This document shows positions 42,493-56,012 of a stretch of 60,575 nucleotides of DNA, piece after piece (the first letter of the stretch is position 1; every line of letters starts with the position of its first letter). The position numbers and the translations under genes are program-made. The stretch is from Prochlorococcus sp. AG-402-B19 (lineage in GTDB: Bacteria; Cyanobacteriota; Cyanobacteriia; PCC-6307; Cyanobiaceae). The notes below the pieces were generated by a model. That model worked only from the letters and a program-made list of their open reading frames with translations, did no database searches and was not told the origin of the DNA. Where the stretch lies: NCBI GenBank assembly GCA_003279615.1, contig QCHM01000009.1, positions 1-60,575 of the forward strand, read 5' to 3'.

Positions 42493-42837
42493 TTATGCAG
42501 CATCGCTTATCTGATGTTCCATTAGCTCCCAATCTTGGGATTGCAGTTCATACCAAGTCTCTACAGCAGATTCATAATCAAGTCTTCTAGTGTTTTTCAA
42601 TTTAGTTGGAGTTCCATCCTCAAGGCAATACCAAAGTTGCGTGTACACCCTCGGGAATGCCATTTCGGATTTTGGATCACGAATAAAGAACATACAAAAT
42701 GCTCTAGTAGGCGAAACCAACCATCCTGCTGGAGTCAGTATTGCTTCTCTGACTGGTTCATTCATATAGACGATGTCCGATGGAGGATTCACTTCGACTG
42801 GAAGAGACAAAAGCATCCTGCTCACTGGATGCCTCAA
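42493..42837 (-). CDS. DUF1651-type small protein, 114 aa
   Basis: A 114-aa protein resembling the picocyanobacterial DUF1651 family: GWLVSPTRAFCMFFIRDPKS, then RLDYESAVETWYELQSQDWE. DUF1651 proteins are short, often in multiple copies, and typical of the accessory genome. It sits just beyond the tRNA copy 2 terminator on the opposite strand. Function unknown. Confidence 0.65.
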   Translation of the reverse strand: MRHPVSRMLLSLPVEVNPPSDIVYMNEPVREAILTPAGWLVSPTRAFCMFFIRDPKSEMAFPRVYTQLWYCLEDGTPTKLKNTRRLDYESAVETWYELQSQDWELMEHQISDAA

Positions 42838-43930
42838 CTACTAACAGCTTGCGATGGGATAAGAATAATACAAGTGTACTACTTCTGTCTATTGAGTCAA
42901 GTTGCTTATTTTCTTGCATTAAGAAAGGCACCCTATCTCTTCTGCGACTTTGAGTGCCTTTCTCTGCTTAACAGAACTGTTGTGTGAGGAGTTGTTCTGC
43001 TTTTCCTTTTCTAATCAAATCCGCAAAAGAAAGAATCAGAAATTATTCCTATTATTTGAGACATAAAAAAAAGAGGAGATAATTGCGCCAGAGGTCAAGA
43101 AAACGAGAGGAAGTTTTCTCGTAGCAAAAACAAGCTTTTGAAATTGATGATCCCTTGAATAGGTTTAGGAATTTTTGCTGTTTAATTTCTTCTAATAGTT
43201 CGGCCAGACCAATTACATCAGAACTTTTATGCCCTTATCACTAGTCTTGATTCAAAAGGAAGGTTTCAAAGCCTGCAAGATTGGATACCTTCCTACGCCC
43301 ATAAGGACCTTTTATCACGCAAGCAACACGTAGCTTCAGCCCTTACAGAGCCAACGCTTTGTCAGCTTTATTCCTGTCGATTTCTGTGCTTTTTCATTTC
43401 CTTAGGAACACTCCCTCATCTAATTCCTTATTACTTCCAATTAAAATATTGGTAAAAAAAGATTCTTACTCTTATAAATTAATCTTTATCAAACACAAAA
43501 AAGCCGCCTATAACCTAGGCGGCTTTTTTGAGGATCTGCAAGCAAGTGTTTCCTTGTTTCCACTGCCGGAGGATCCCAACTCCTCACGAATATAGTTTAT
43601 ACCTATTAAAGCCTTCTATAACTTAGCAAGAGTAAAGTTTCTCAACTGTCACAGATACAAAGCATTAAAAAAACCGCTTAATCCTTCCAGTTGATACTGT
43701 TAACAAATTTCAAAATTCGTACAAGCACTATTTGTTAAGCCCATAAATGCATTTTGCTACTAATAATCATTAGATATTCTTTCCAAGAATATTCGAAAAT
43801 ATTAATCATCCTTAAAATCACCACCCAAGACAGATGATTGAATGTAACAAGATGAACATCAATAAGAACATTTTACGCTTATATTTAATTATGTAGCAAC
43901 AGCTACTAAAAACGTTCAACTCATCAAAAG
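42838..43930. other. 1.1-kb gene-poor region with a possible gene remnant
   Basis: No convincing complete gene. One frame between stops from about 43180 to 43455 lacks a start but reads DQLHQNFYALITSLDSKGRF and QSLQDWIPSYAHKDLLSRKQ, which looks coding for about 50 residues and then degrades. It is plausibly a decayed gene. A strong hairpin terminator is at 43497. The rest shows nothing I can name. Confidence 0.45.
43497..43529. terminator. Strong bidirectional hairpin terminator
   Basis: AAAAAAGCCGCC - TATAACCTA - GGCGGCTTTTTT, a perfect 12-bp stem. GC core flanked by A and T tracts, usable in either direction. Confidence 0.85.
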
Positions 43931-44017
43931 ATGAGCCGCAGTTTGACTCAAGCCAAGGAACGGGGACTTGAGCATATTTCGGAGTCGACAAATGTCTTTA
44001 ACCTACAGAGGTCTTAA
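43931..44017 (+). CDS. Candidate 28-aa ORF overlapping the DUF4278 peptide
   Basis: ATG at 43931: MSRSLTQAKERGLEHISEST then NVFNLQRS. It overlaps the start of the DUF4278 ORF in another frame (43992-44017), so it could be an upstream leader or a false ORF. The composition is plausible but evidence is thin. Confidence 0.3.
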   Translation: MSRSLTQAKERGLEHISESTNVFNLQRS

Positions 44018-44093
44018 ATACAACCAGCACAAAGCAGTTGTAGAAAAACAGCATGTACAACTTACTTATCGTGGTAAGTCTTATCACAGCTAA
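43992..44093 (+). CDS. DUF4278-like mini-protein, 33 aa
   Basis: The 33-aa product is LTYRGLKYNQHKAVVEKQHV then QLTYRGKSYHS. Two copies of the YRG-x-x-Y motif, the pattern of the cyanobacterial DUF4278 family, are present. It is preceded by a well-placed ATG and followed by a terminator at 44117. Function unknown; stress-related roles have been suggested for the family only loosely. Confidence 0.6.
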   Translation: MSLTYRGLKYNQHKAVVEKQHVQLTYRGKSYHS

Positions 44094-44116
44094 TAAGAAA
44101 ACTTCAATCTTTCCCT

Positions 44117-44143
44117 AGCCCTTTAAATAAGGGCTTTTTTTTT
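44117..44143 (+). terminator. Rho-independent terminator after the DUF4278 peptide
   Basis: AGCCCT - TTAAATA - AGGGCT followed by a run of eight T, 23 bp after the stop. A typical cyanobacterial terminator. Confidence 0.85.
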
Positions 44144-44155
44144 GCAAACTAAAAA

Positions 44156-44905
44156 TCACTTAATAATATTTGATCTTTTATTAATATATATATTTATCAT
44201 TGCCAGTGTAAATATTATTAGAAAAGAAGCTATAAATAAGAAAAGATAATTACCTGATATCATATCCAGTTCGCCATTTAATATTTTTTGTAAGAAATTT
44301 TTTAAACCAATATCTTTAATCTTTCTTGCAGCAAAACCACTTGCCACGAAAGGTGAATCAGAGATTATTATACTAAAAATCAAAGCGGGCATAAACCTTT
44401 TCCATGTTATTTTTGTTAGACCAATTGCGTAACAAACAAAATCAAAAAATCCTGACATCAATAAAGCTATCATTAGGAAGTAATTATTTTCTAAGTAATC
44501 CTGACTGATACTTTCGACTCTTCGCATTTGTTTTGAACCTAATAGGTTACGAATATAATTCCTGCCTAATTTTCTAGCCAATAAAAATGATATTGAACAA
44601 GATATAAAATCTGCAAAAAAAATAATCACCAAACCCTGTCCAAAGCCAAACTGAAATCCTGCAGCCACTGAAAATATTGTTCCTGGCAAAACTGGTATGA
44701 CAATGCTAACCGACCTCAATAAAAACAATAAAAATGTTAATATTAGATCGAAAAATCTATTGCTAGAAAAGCTGACTACAATGTTATAAAAAAAATCTTT
44801 TATTGTATTATCACTAAAATAAATACAACTAATACTTAAAATAAAAATTGCAAAAGCTAATATTAAGTAACTAATTAATTTTCTATTAATCAACTTATTA
44901 GTCAT
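44156..44905 (-). CDS. TVP38/TMEM64 (VTT/DedA-superfamily) membrane protein
   Basis: A 249-aa integral membrane protein with five or six helices. The core motif VLPGTIFSVAAGFQFGFGQG and FADFISCSISFLLARKLGR, followed by the amphipathic KQMRRVESISQDYLENNY, is typical of TVP38/VTT proteins (a lipid scramblase/flippase-like fold). A later GFFDFVCYAIGLTKITWKRF segment also fits. Exact substrate unknown. It lies on the minus strand near the 84-aa protein. The A+T content is higher than average, as is common for membrane genes here. Confidence 0.82.
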   Translation of the reverse strand: MTNKLINRKLISYLILAFAIFILSISCIYFSDNTIKDFFYNIVVSFSSNRFFDLILTFLLFLLRSVSIVIPVLPGTIFSVAAGFQFGFGQGLVIIFFADFISCSISFLLARKLGRNYIRNLLGSKQMRRVESISQDYLENNYFLMIALLMSGFFDFVCYAIGLTKITWKRFMPALIFSIIISDSPFVASGFAARKIKDIGLKNFLQKILNGELDMISGNYLFLFIASFLIIFTLAMINIYINKRSNIIK

Positions 44906-44984
44906 AAAATATTAATTTTAAGAAAAAGCTATATTAACTAATAAATTATACTATGAAATTATTTTCAAATTACTATAGAAATCA

Positions 44985-45239
44985 CTAATTCTCTTCAAAC
45001 TTTAAGCTACACATTGCATTAGCCTCAGACAAAGGCATTTCTCCAGAGTTCCATTTCTCATATACGCATGTATAAAAAGGTTCATTTAGACTAGATAAAT
45101 CATTTTTTTGATCTATTAATTCTCTTAGATATTTAGCTTTTGCCCTTAGATACTCTTTCTTATATAACCAATACATAATTTCGGCAATACCTACAAAAGC
45201 CAATGAGAAGACGAAAATAACAATCAAATGATTAATCAA
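44985..45239 (-). CDS. Hypothetical membrane-anchored protein, 84 aa
   Basis: An 84-aa frame starting TTG at 45239. An N-terminal membrane helix (HLIVIFVFSLAFVGIAEIMY) is followed by a charged cytoplasmic part (KKEYLRAKAKYLRELIDQKN) and a C-terminal Cys-containing domain (FYTCVYEKWNSGEMPLSEA). No known family. It is upstream of the TVP38 gene on the same strand, spaced 80 bp. Confidence 0.55.
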   Translation of the reverse strand: MINHLIVIFVFSLAFVGIAEIMYWLYKKEYLRAKAKYLRELIDQKNDLSSLNEPFYTCVYEKWNSGEMPLSEANAMCSLKFEEN

Positions 45240-45492
45240 TCTTTTACTACTTAAGGATTGTTATTTTATGACTAATATTCAATAAAAGTAACTCGTAGAT
45301 AATACTCAAAGCAATCTTATTTAATTTCTCATTCAAAAAGGATAATTATCGATTATTACCTTAAGTAAATGCTTGGTTAATAAGCAAAATAGTAATTAAC
45401 ATATTATGTTTGGTTACATGGAAGTCAAAAATTAAGTCAAAATACTTAGGAGGTTATCTTGATAAAGCCCTGAAAACAATGGATGATTTATT

Positions 45493-46902
45493 TTGCTAAA
45501 AGTTTACGAAATGGAAAAAAACATGCCATTAGAAGATTTCGACCTGAACAAATTGCAAGACTTAGTATTGTCAGGGAAAACAAGACAAAAAACATGGAGA
45601 AGCAAGCAACTTAATGCTCTATCAAGCTTACTAGAAAATCATGAACAAGAAATCTTAAATGCTTTGAGCGAGGATTTACGAAAACCTCCTACAGAAGCAT
45701 TCTTCGAAATCATTGCTGTCAAACAAGAAATAAAACTCGCACAGCAAAATTTATCAAAATGGATGAAGCCGAAACCAATCAATGTTCCTGTTTCTCTAAA
45801 ACCTGGAAAAGCATATGTGCAACCAGATCCTTTGGGCTGCATTCTAATTGTTGGTCCATGGAATTATCCTTTTTCTCTGACGCTCCAACCACTTGTAGGC
45901 GTTTTAGCGGCTGGAAACACAGCCGTTTTAAAGCCATCAGAGCATGCACCTCACGTGTCTGGCCTAATAAAAAAACTTATAGAAAAATATTTTCAACCAA
46001 ATATCACGCAAGTTTTTGAGGGAGATGGAAATATTGCTGCTGATTTATTAACTAAGAAATTTGATCACGTGTTCTTTACCGGTGGTGAGAATATAGGAAA
46101 AAAAGTAATGGAAGCTGCTGCCAAAAACCTAACTTCCGTAACACTAGAACTTGGTGGTAAAAGCCCAGCAGTTGTAATCGATGGTGCAAATCTAGAAGTA
46201 ACAGCCAAAAGAATCATATGGGGCAAAAGCCTAAACGCTGGCCAAACTTGTATTGCACCTGATCATTTACTTGTTGAGCACAAACTTTTTGATTCTCTAA
46301 TTTCTAATTTAAAAACATCAATAAATAATTTTTACGGAGATACTCCTATAGATTCAAAGCATCTCGGGAGCATTATTAATCAAAGCCAATTTAATAGACT
46401 TAAAGAATTCATAACACAAGCTAAAAGTAATGGTCAAATAATATATGGAGGAGAATTCAATGAGTCAGAAAGACGAATCAGTCCAACTCTTATCAAAATA
46501 GAAAATCGAAATGACCAATTAATGAAAGAAGAGCTATTTGGACCTTTACTACCTATTTTGTGTATTAAAAATCTAGACGAAGCAATTTCGGATTTTAAAT
46601 CTTTACCTAAGCCACTTGCCCTATATCTTTTTGGAGGGAAGGAGAAAGAACAAGAAAAAATACTTTCAATGACCTCTTCAGGAGGTGTTTGTTTCAATGA
46701 TGTTGTTTTACAAGCAGGTATACCAGAACTTCCATTTGGTGGTGTTGGATCAAGTGGGATGGGAAAATACCATGGCAAAGCGGGTTTTGATAATTTTACG
46801 CATTACAAATCAATTTTTAAAAGACCTTTTTGGCTAGATCTAAATTTTCGATACCCTCCATATAAGTTAGATTTAACTTTACTTAAAAAATTAATAAGTT
46901 AA
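45493..46902 (+). CDS. Aldehyde dehydrogenase (class 3 / fatty aldehyde type)
   Basis: A 469-aa NAD(P)-dependent aldehyde dehydrogenase. The catalytic Cys is in SLNAGQTCIAPDHLLV, the general base Glu in VTLELGGKSPAVVIDG, and the cofactor motif is FFTGGENIGKKVMEAAAKNL. A long hydrophobic C-terminal tail (KRPFWLDLNFRYPPYKLDLT) suggests membrane association, as in fatty-aldehyde dehydrogenases. The frame starts at TTG 45493; ATG 45511 (MEKNMPLEDF) is an alternative start. It may remove lipid-derived aldehydes. The plus-strand LysM gene follows 45 bp later. Confidence 0.9.
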   Translation: MLKVYEMEKNMPLEDFDLNKLQDLVLSGKTRQKTWRSKQLNALSSLLENHEQEILNALSEDLRKPPTEAFFEIIAVKQEIKLAQQNLSKWMKPKPINVPVSLKPGKAYVQPDPLGCILIVGPWNYPFSLTLQPLVGVLAAGNTAVLKPSEHAPHVSGLIKKLIEKYFQPNITQVFEGDGNIAADLLTKKFDHVFFTGGENIGKKVMEAAAKNLTSVTLELGGKSPAVVIDGANLEVTAKRIIWGKSLNAGQTCIAPDHLLVEHKLFDSLISNLKTSINNFYGDTPIDSKHLGSIINQSQFNRLKEFITQAKSNGQIIYGGEFNESERRISPTLIKIENRNDQLMKEELFGPLLPILCIKNLDEAISDFKSLPKPLALYLFGGKEKEQEKILSMTSSGGVCFNDVVLQAGIPELPFGGVGSSGMGKYHGKAGFDNFTHYKSIFKRPFWLDLNFRYPPYKLDLTLLKKLIS

Positions 46903-46947
46903 CCCATATCAATCATAAATATAATAGATTATTAATACAAAGTAGAG

Positions 46948-47802
46948 ATGACAAAAAAGATAAGGATGAATCCAAGACTTTTTTATATTAAAAGTATATT
47001 TTTTTTCTTACCATTTTCTATTTTACAAGTTAATGCAGAAACAAAGATAGTCGCAAAACAGGGCGATACACTTTTTAAATTATCTAAGCAATATGGAATT
47101 TCCTTAAAAGAGTTAATGCATAAAAATCATTTTAATGATGCAAACAAAATACTAGCAGGAGAGATTATCATAATACCTAAAAATAAAAGCGAGACTATAG
47201 GTGAAAGTCTTATTTATAAAGTAATAGAAGGTGATACTCTTTACAAAATCGCAAGAAAATATAACGTAAATGTCAAAGATATTATCTCGATTAATAATAT
47301 AGATAAAGTGTCTATTCTTAAGCCAAATCAGACAATTCTTATCCCAAATGCAGCTAATTATAAAAAAGTATTTGATCAAAAAAATATTAAATTAGCAAGA
47401 AGAAAAGTTTCATATCATCAGACATCTAAGACTGAGGAACTTGGTTATATAGCAAAGATACATCAGGTTTCAAGAGAAGAAATTATTTCTTTGAACAAAT
47501 TAAATGACCAAACAAAAATCAAACCTAATACTAATTTAAGAATAAGAGAAAGCAAACCCATAAGATGGCTTAAATATGGAGATTTATTAATAAAATGGTC
47601 AGACTGGAGATACCTAAACGGAAATTACATAACTCAGGCAAAAAACAAAAATAATAAATCGTTTTATATAGCTATTAACTGCGAAAAAAGAGTATTAAAT
47701 CATTCCATAAAAAATTCATTTTGGACTAAATGGTATTTCCCTAATAGAGATTTTGAGTTTAAATTAATTAATAATTTCTGCGATCAGAAGTTTGAAATTT
47801 AA
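46948..47802 (+). CDS. Exported LysM-repeat protein
   Basis: A 284-aa protein with a signal peptide (about residues 10-30, LFYIKSIFFFLPFSILQVNA). It has LysM domain 1 (IVAKQGDTLFKLSKQYGISL), LysM 2 (YKVIEGDTLYKIARKYNVNV) and a weaker third (EELGYIAKIHQVSREEIISL). The C-terminal 90 residues are an unrecognised domain with aromatic and Cys residues. It probably binds peptidoglycan in the periplasm. No catalytic domain is evident; it could be a cell-wall scaffold. It follows the aldehyde dehydrogenase closely, but a functional link is not shown. Confidence 0.85.
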   Translation: MTKKIRMNPRLFYIKSIFFFLPFSILQVNAETKIVAKQGDTLFKLSKQYGISLKELMHKNHFNDANKILAGEIIIIPKNKSETIGESLIYKVIEGDTLYKIARKYNVNVKDIISINNIDKVSILKPNQTILIPNAANYKKVFDQKNIKLARRKVSYHQTSKTEELGYIAKIHQVSREEIISLNKLNDQTKIKPNTNLRIRESKPIRWLKYGDLLIKWSDWRYLNGNYITQAKNKNNKSFYIAINCEKRVLNHSIKNSFWTKWYFPNRDFEFKLINNFCDQKFEI

Positions 47803-47803
47803 A

Positions 47804-48853
47804 TTATTTTTTCGGTTCAAAAGATGGGGGATCCAATCTATCAGAATCTTCCTCAACAAGTTGTAATCTTAATTTCTTACCCCCTGAAAGTTCGCCAAGA
47901 GAAACTTTAATTGTTGAACCAGTAAGAGTCTGAAGTGTATCCAAAAGCTCTCTTAAATAAGGCGTACTGCTACCAGATTCCAGCCATAATCTCTCTTGCA
48001 AGCCTTCTAATCTTTTCCAAGCAGAATGAAACTTTAGAATTGAACTTTCTATAGTCTTTGCCTGTCCAAAAGCATCTGAAAGCAATCCTAAAGAATCCAA
48101 CCTATGAGCTTCTTGAGTAGCTTTATCTAAGTTTAAATTCTTATTTTGAAAAGCTCTTAATGCTAGTGAGGCATCTAAGGACTTGCCCATCCATTTTGCA
48201 ATATTAGTCATATCTTTTACTGAATCAATTTCAGGATTTTCTCTTAAAGTTTCGCAGATTTCTTCTTGCTGGGTCGTAGACAACTTAGATAATTCTCTTA
48301 CCAATGGAGCAACAAACTTGGCTGGCAATAAATTTGATTGTGTTTTTTCTCTAATTTCATCAGGCAAAAGAGAGCTGGTTGCAGCCATAAATTCATCAGT
48401 CAAACTCTTTACTTGTCTTCTAGTTATATCCTTACCTCCATTAGCAGCCTCAGAAATCATATGTTGAATCTCAGGCTGAGCTTGTGCAGTTTCTATAAAA
48501 GCTCTTTTAGAAAAATTATTCACACTTGATTCTTCAAGAATCCCTTCTACTACAAGATTATCTGAAGAATCAGCTAGTTGAATAAGGGAATAAGCTTTGC
48601 TTCTACTAATTTCCATCTCTCTTAACCACTGCAAAAAACCAGTACCTCTTCCATCACCCCCTCTCTTTTCTCTATCTCTTACAACACGTAAAATCCTTCC
48701 TCGCCAAATTTCGGTTTGTAAATCAAACTGCTCACAAATTGACCATGCATTCTCTAATTTCTTGATGAAATCAATATTACTTAAATCATCTTGATAAGGA
48801 TCGGGTAAATCAAAACTAATGGAAGAGGGGTCAAAAGATGGTTGAGCTATCAC
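47804..48853 (-). CDS. Hypothetical protein, 349 aa, helical
   Basis: A 349-aa soluble, mostly helical protein, start GTG 48853. The N-terminal part has EKRGGDGRGTGFLQWLREME and ISRSKAYSLIQLADSSDNLV, which looks like a helix-turn-helix adaptor of the kind seen in DUF3102- or ParB-like proteins. The middle is helical (RRQVKSLTDEFMAATSSLLP), and the C-terminus ends in a basic beta part (SGGKKLRLQLVEED). It may be a DNA-binding regulator, but no family can be named. It is convergent with the LysM gene (stops 1 bp apart) and divergent from psaE. Confidence 0.6.
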   Translation of the reverse strand: MIAQPSFDPSSISFDLPDPYQDDLSNIDFIKKLENAWSICEQFDLQTEIWRGRILRVVRDREKRGGDGRGTGFLQWLREMEISRSKAYSLIQLADSSDNLVVEGILEESSVNNFSKRAFIETAQAQPEIQHMISEAANGGKDITRRQVKSLTDEFMAATSSLLPDEIREKTQSNLLPAKFVAPLVRELSKLSTTQQEEICETLRENPEIDSVKDMTNIAKWMGKSLDASLALRAFQNKNLNLDKATQEAHRLDSLGLLSDAFGQAKTIESSILKFHSAWKRLEGLQERLWLESGSSTPYLRELLDTLQTLTGSTIKVSLGELSGGKKLRLQLVEEDSDRLDPPSFEPKK

Positions 48854-49057
48854 AAAAAATAAAATCTTTAAAGGTTCAACAAGGCAAAACTAATTGAAAA
48901 TTCACCAGAACATCAATCATAATTGTTTATGTCTGAAAGTAAAAATCTGCTAAAAGTGATCAAATTTTTCAAAATACCAGCGACAGTCTGTGACACATAT
49001 ACAAATATCTCCTTTTCTGATAGATAATAGTGATAACGAAATTTCATAGGAAGTCAG

Positions 49058-49276
49058 ATGAGCTTTGCAAGAAAAGACAAGGTTCGCATATTGCGTCAAG
49101 AATCATACTGGTTCAATCAGATTGGAGAAATAGTCTCTATCGATAAATCTCCAGCAATGAGGTACCCAGTTACTGTCAAATTCGAAAAATGCGATTTTAA
49201 AGCATTTAGCGGTGTTGACGGTGGTGCCAATACCAGCCAGTTTTCAATGAAAGAATTAGAAGCTGCCGCAAGTTAA
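49058..49276 (+). CDS. psaE: Photosystem I subunit PsaE
   Basis: A 72-aa stromal PSI subunit that helps dock ferredoxin and in cyclic electron flow. The SH3-like fold shows in KDKVRILRQESYWFNQIGEI, DKSPAMRYPVTVKFEKCDF and VDGGANTSQFSMKELE. Normal length (about 70 aa). It has an ATG start and a 200-bp upstream spacer for the promoter. mutM begins 14 bp later. Confidence 0.96.
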   Translation: MSFARKDKVRILRQESYWFNQIGEIVSIDKSPAMRYPVTVKFEKCDFKAFSGVDGGANTSQFSMKELEAAAS

Positions 49277-49290
49277 CATTATTATTTCTT

Positions 49291-50139
49291 TTGCCTGAAT
49301 TACCTGAGGTTGAGACAGTTAGGAAGGGACTTGAAAAGCTTCTCAAAGATTTTTATATAAAAAAAATTGATGTTTTAAAAGAACGCTCAATAGCTAGTCT
49401 TGGTGGATCGAAAAGTTTCATAAATAATATTGAAAATAGTTATATAGGAAAATGGGAAAGAAGAGGTAAATATCTAATAGGAACACTTAATACACAAAAC
49501 AAAAATAGAAAAGGTTTTTTAGTAGTTCATCTTAGAATGACTGGTCAATTTAAACTAATTAATAAACAAACGACACCATGTGCTCACACTAGAGTTAGGT
49601 TTTTTGACAAAGGAGGAAAGGAACTTCGCTTTGTAGACATAAGAAATTTTGGACAAATGTGGTATGTTCCATCTACAAAATTAGTATCTGAAACTGTTTC
49701 AGGAATTAAAAGATTAGGTCCAGAACCATTTAGCGATGAATTTAATAGTGGTTATTTAGAAAAGTATTTAAAGAATAAAAAACGATCAATTAAATCTGCT
49801 TTATTAGATCAAGAAACTGTTGCTGGTATTGGGAATATATATGCAGATGAAACATTATTTGATGCGGGTATTAATCCTAAAACTGAAAGCAGGAAATTAA
49901 AAAGAGAAACGTTAAATGTACTTTGTAATAGTTTAGTTAAAATTCTACAAATAAGTATTGGAGAGGGGGGCACTACTTTTAGTGATTTTAGAGATTTAGA
50001 GGGGACTAATGGAAACTATGGTGGACAAGCCTGGGTATATAGAAGAGGTGGAGAACGATGTAAAAAATGTGGAGAAAAAATATTGCGAGAAAAAATTTGT
50101 GGTAGAAGCACACACTGGTGTCCTAGTTGCCAGAAATAA
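49291..50139 (+). CDS. mutM: Formamidopyrimidine-DNA glycosylase (Fpg)
   Basis: A 282-aa base-excision repair glycosylase and AP lyase for 8-oxoguanine. The essential N-terminal P-E-L-P-E-V-E-T (Pro after cleaved Met) requires the TTG start at 49291. The helix-two-turn-helix is EKYLKNKKRSIKSALLDQET and the C-terminal zinc finger is CKKCGEKILREKICGRSTHW ending CPSC. It is probably co-transcribed with psaE, then closed by a terminator. Confidence 0.95.
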   Translation: MPELPEVETVRKGLEKLLKDFYIKKIDVLKERSIASLGGSKSFINNIENSYIGKWERRGKYLIGTLNTQNKNRKGFLVVHLRMTGQFKLINKQTTPCAHTRVRFFDKGGKELRFVDIRNFGQMWYVPSTKLVSETVSGIKRLGPEPFSDEFNSGYLEKYLKNKKRSIKSALLDQETVAGIGNIYADETLFDAGINPKTESRKLKRETLNVLCNSLVKILQISIGEGGTTFSDFRDLEGTNGNYGGQAWVYRRGGERCKKCGEKILREKICGRSTHWCPSCQK

Positions 50140-50150
50140 TTAACCATCAA

Positions 50151-50174
50151 AAAAGGGTCCATTAGGACCCTTTT
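50151..50174 (+). terminator. Rho-independent terminator after mutM
   Basis: A perfect stem AAAAGGGTCC / GGACCCTTTT around loop ATTA, 12 bp after the mutM stop. With A/T tracts on both sides it can serve the rRNA operon from the other strand too. Confidence 0.85.
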
Positions 50175-50185
50175 AAAAAATTTTA

Positions 50186-50302
50186 CCTGGCATTGAGCTA
50201 TTTTCTCAGGGGGCTACCCCCCAAATATCGTCGCCGCTGATGCGTTTCACAACCGAGTTCGAGATGGATCGGAGTGGTTCCACATCGCCATGAACACCAG
50301 GA
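50186..50302 (-). rRNA. rrf: 5S ribosomal RNA
   Basis: Terminal helix TCCTGG / CCAGG on the minus strand, with the conserved 5S segments around CCACTCCGATCC and CGAACTCGG. Length about 117 nt. It lies last in the operon, about 90 bp after the 23S. Confidence 0.95.
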
Positions 50303-50391
50303 TAGTGTTGTATATGAACCCTGAAAACTGCATAGAAATTATTAAAAATAATTTGATTGAATAAAGCAATAATTTAAGTAAAAGCAAAAGA

Positions 50392-53268
<2,877 letters not shown>

Positions 53269-53568
53269 TTAAATACAAACACAAAATCAATTGTGCTCGG
53301 CTATTACTCAAGAATTAAACATGAGTTCTTAAATTGAAGATTTAGAAATTAATCTAAAAAATCAAAAAGAACTATGCATCCATGAGATGCTTTATTCTTT
53401 CAATCTATGCAGTTTTCAAGGTTCTACTGAATTCTCATGGATAAATCCATGTGAGCCCAGCATATTATCAACTTTAAAAGATGATAAGAAGCTAGGTTCT
53501 TTTCAATAGACAATTCTAAGTCACATTTACAAATTTTCTCCTGATTTAGTTATCAGGGTAGTTTTCAG
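53269..53568. other. Internal transcribed spacer, tRNA-Ala to 23S
   Basis: About 300 bp of AT-rich rRNA operon spacer. It contains processing stems but no gene. It is transcribed on the minus strand between tRNA-Ala and 23S. Confidence 0.8.
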
Positions 53569-53641
53569 TGGAGGTAAGCGGACTCGAACCGCTGACATCC
53601 TGCTTGCAAAGCAGGCGCTCTACCAACTGAGCTATACCCCC
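53569..53641 (-). tRNA. tRNA-Ala (TGC), in rRNA spacer
   Basis: A 73-nt cloverleaf on the minus strand: acceptor GGGGGTA with TACCTCC, anticodon loop TTTGCAA (TGC). Located in the 16S-23S spacer, as is usual in cyanobacteria. Confidence 0.95.
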
Positions 53642-53650
53642 AACAACGAA

Positions 53651-53724
<74 letters not shown>

Positions 53725-53890
53725 AGGAGAAACCCTTGTTGAGTGTGACCTAGACAAGTTTAGGAACTGAAATCAAAGGATTAATTATAAAATTAATACA
53801 AAAATCTGAGGTACCGATCGACCTAAGGTGACAGGATTGCGGCCTAAGATTTTTACTTAGACATCACAATCAATTAATTGTCTCCCTGTT

Positions 53891-55370
<1,480 letters not shown>

Positions 55371-56012
55371 TGTAGTCAGGCCCTATTGTAAAAATTAATT
55401 CTACTCAGTCTGATTTGCTTCTCCCACTGATAACAGCACTGGCGTACTGATTGTGATTGTTGCCACCTTATTTTTGTAAGGGTTCTAAAGAGTGCACTTA
55501 GATTTATCTTCGTGACTTTCCCGGATCTCAGATCCGTCGTTGCTTTTTCTTGTAAAAACGATAATTGAATCGAGCCGTGAAACTCAAATTCAATATTGCT
55601 TCAAAATTAGGCAACTAATTTCTTTTGACGGGACCTCACACCTTTATCGCAAATACATCCGATTCAATAATGAAACGGACGCGATAAAAGCGTCAGTTCC
55701 TAAACTTTTAAGTTGTCTAGGTTCTGTTTTGGACTAAAGAAGCCAAAACAATTTTGGTCTTTCGACCGTTTTTCAGCTTACAACACAGAAGGGGTTAGTC
55801 GTCTAATGTTGTAAAACTCCCACTTAACTAAAAAACTTTCGTAATTTATATCAAGTGAGTACGCTTCAGATTTACTTTTGCGCAGAAAAATATTGTAGAC
55901 CCTGAACGTACTTAGATGCAACAAAGTTGCAAATGAAATGTATTACATCTTACTATCAGTATCAAAGGAGTAAGCCATAACTAGCTTTTAGCGATGGCAT
56001 CAGATCAATTTA
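55371..56012. other. Spacer with the rRNA operon promoter
   Basis: A 640-bp region divergent between 16S (minus) and the invertase gene (plus). It should hold the rRNA promoter and leader stems near 55371-55560 and the invertase promoter near 55860-56012. I cannot place exact boxes. A 65-aa frame (55540-55737) looks spurious. Confidence 0.55.

Noticed and set aside
43359-43595. A 78-aa plus-strand ORF
   Set aside because: It runs across the strong hairpin terminator at 43497-43529 and has low-complexity composition.
55540-55737. A 65-aa frame in the spacer upstream of 16S
   Set aside because: It lies in the rRNA leader region with biased composition and no recognisable motif, and is probably spurious.
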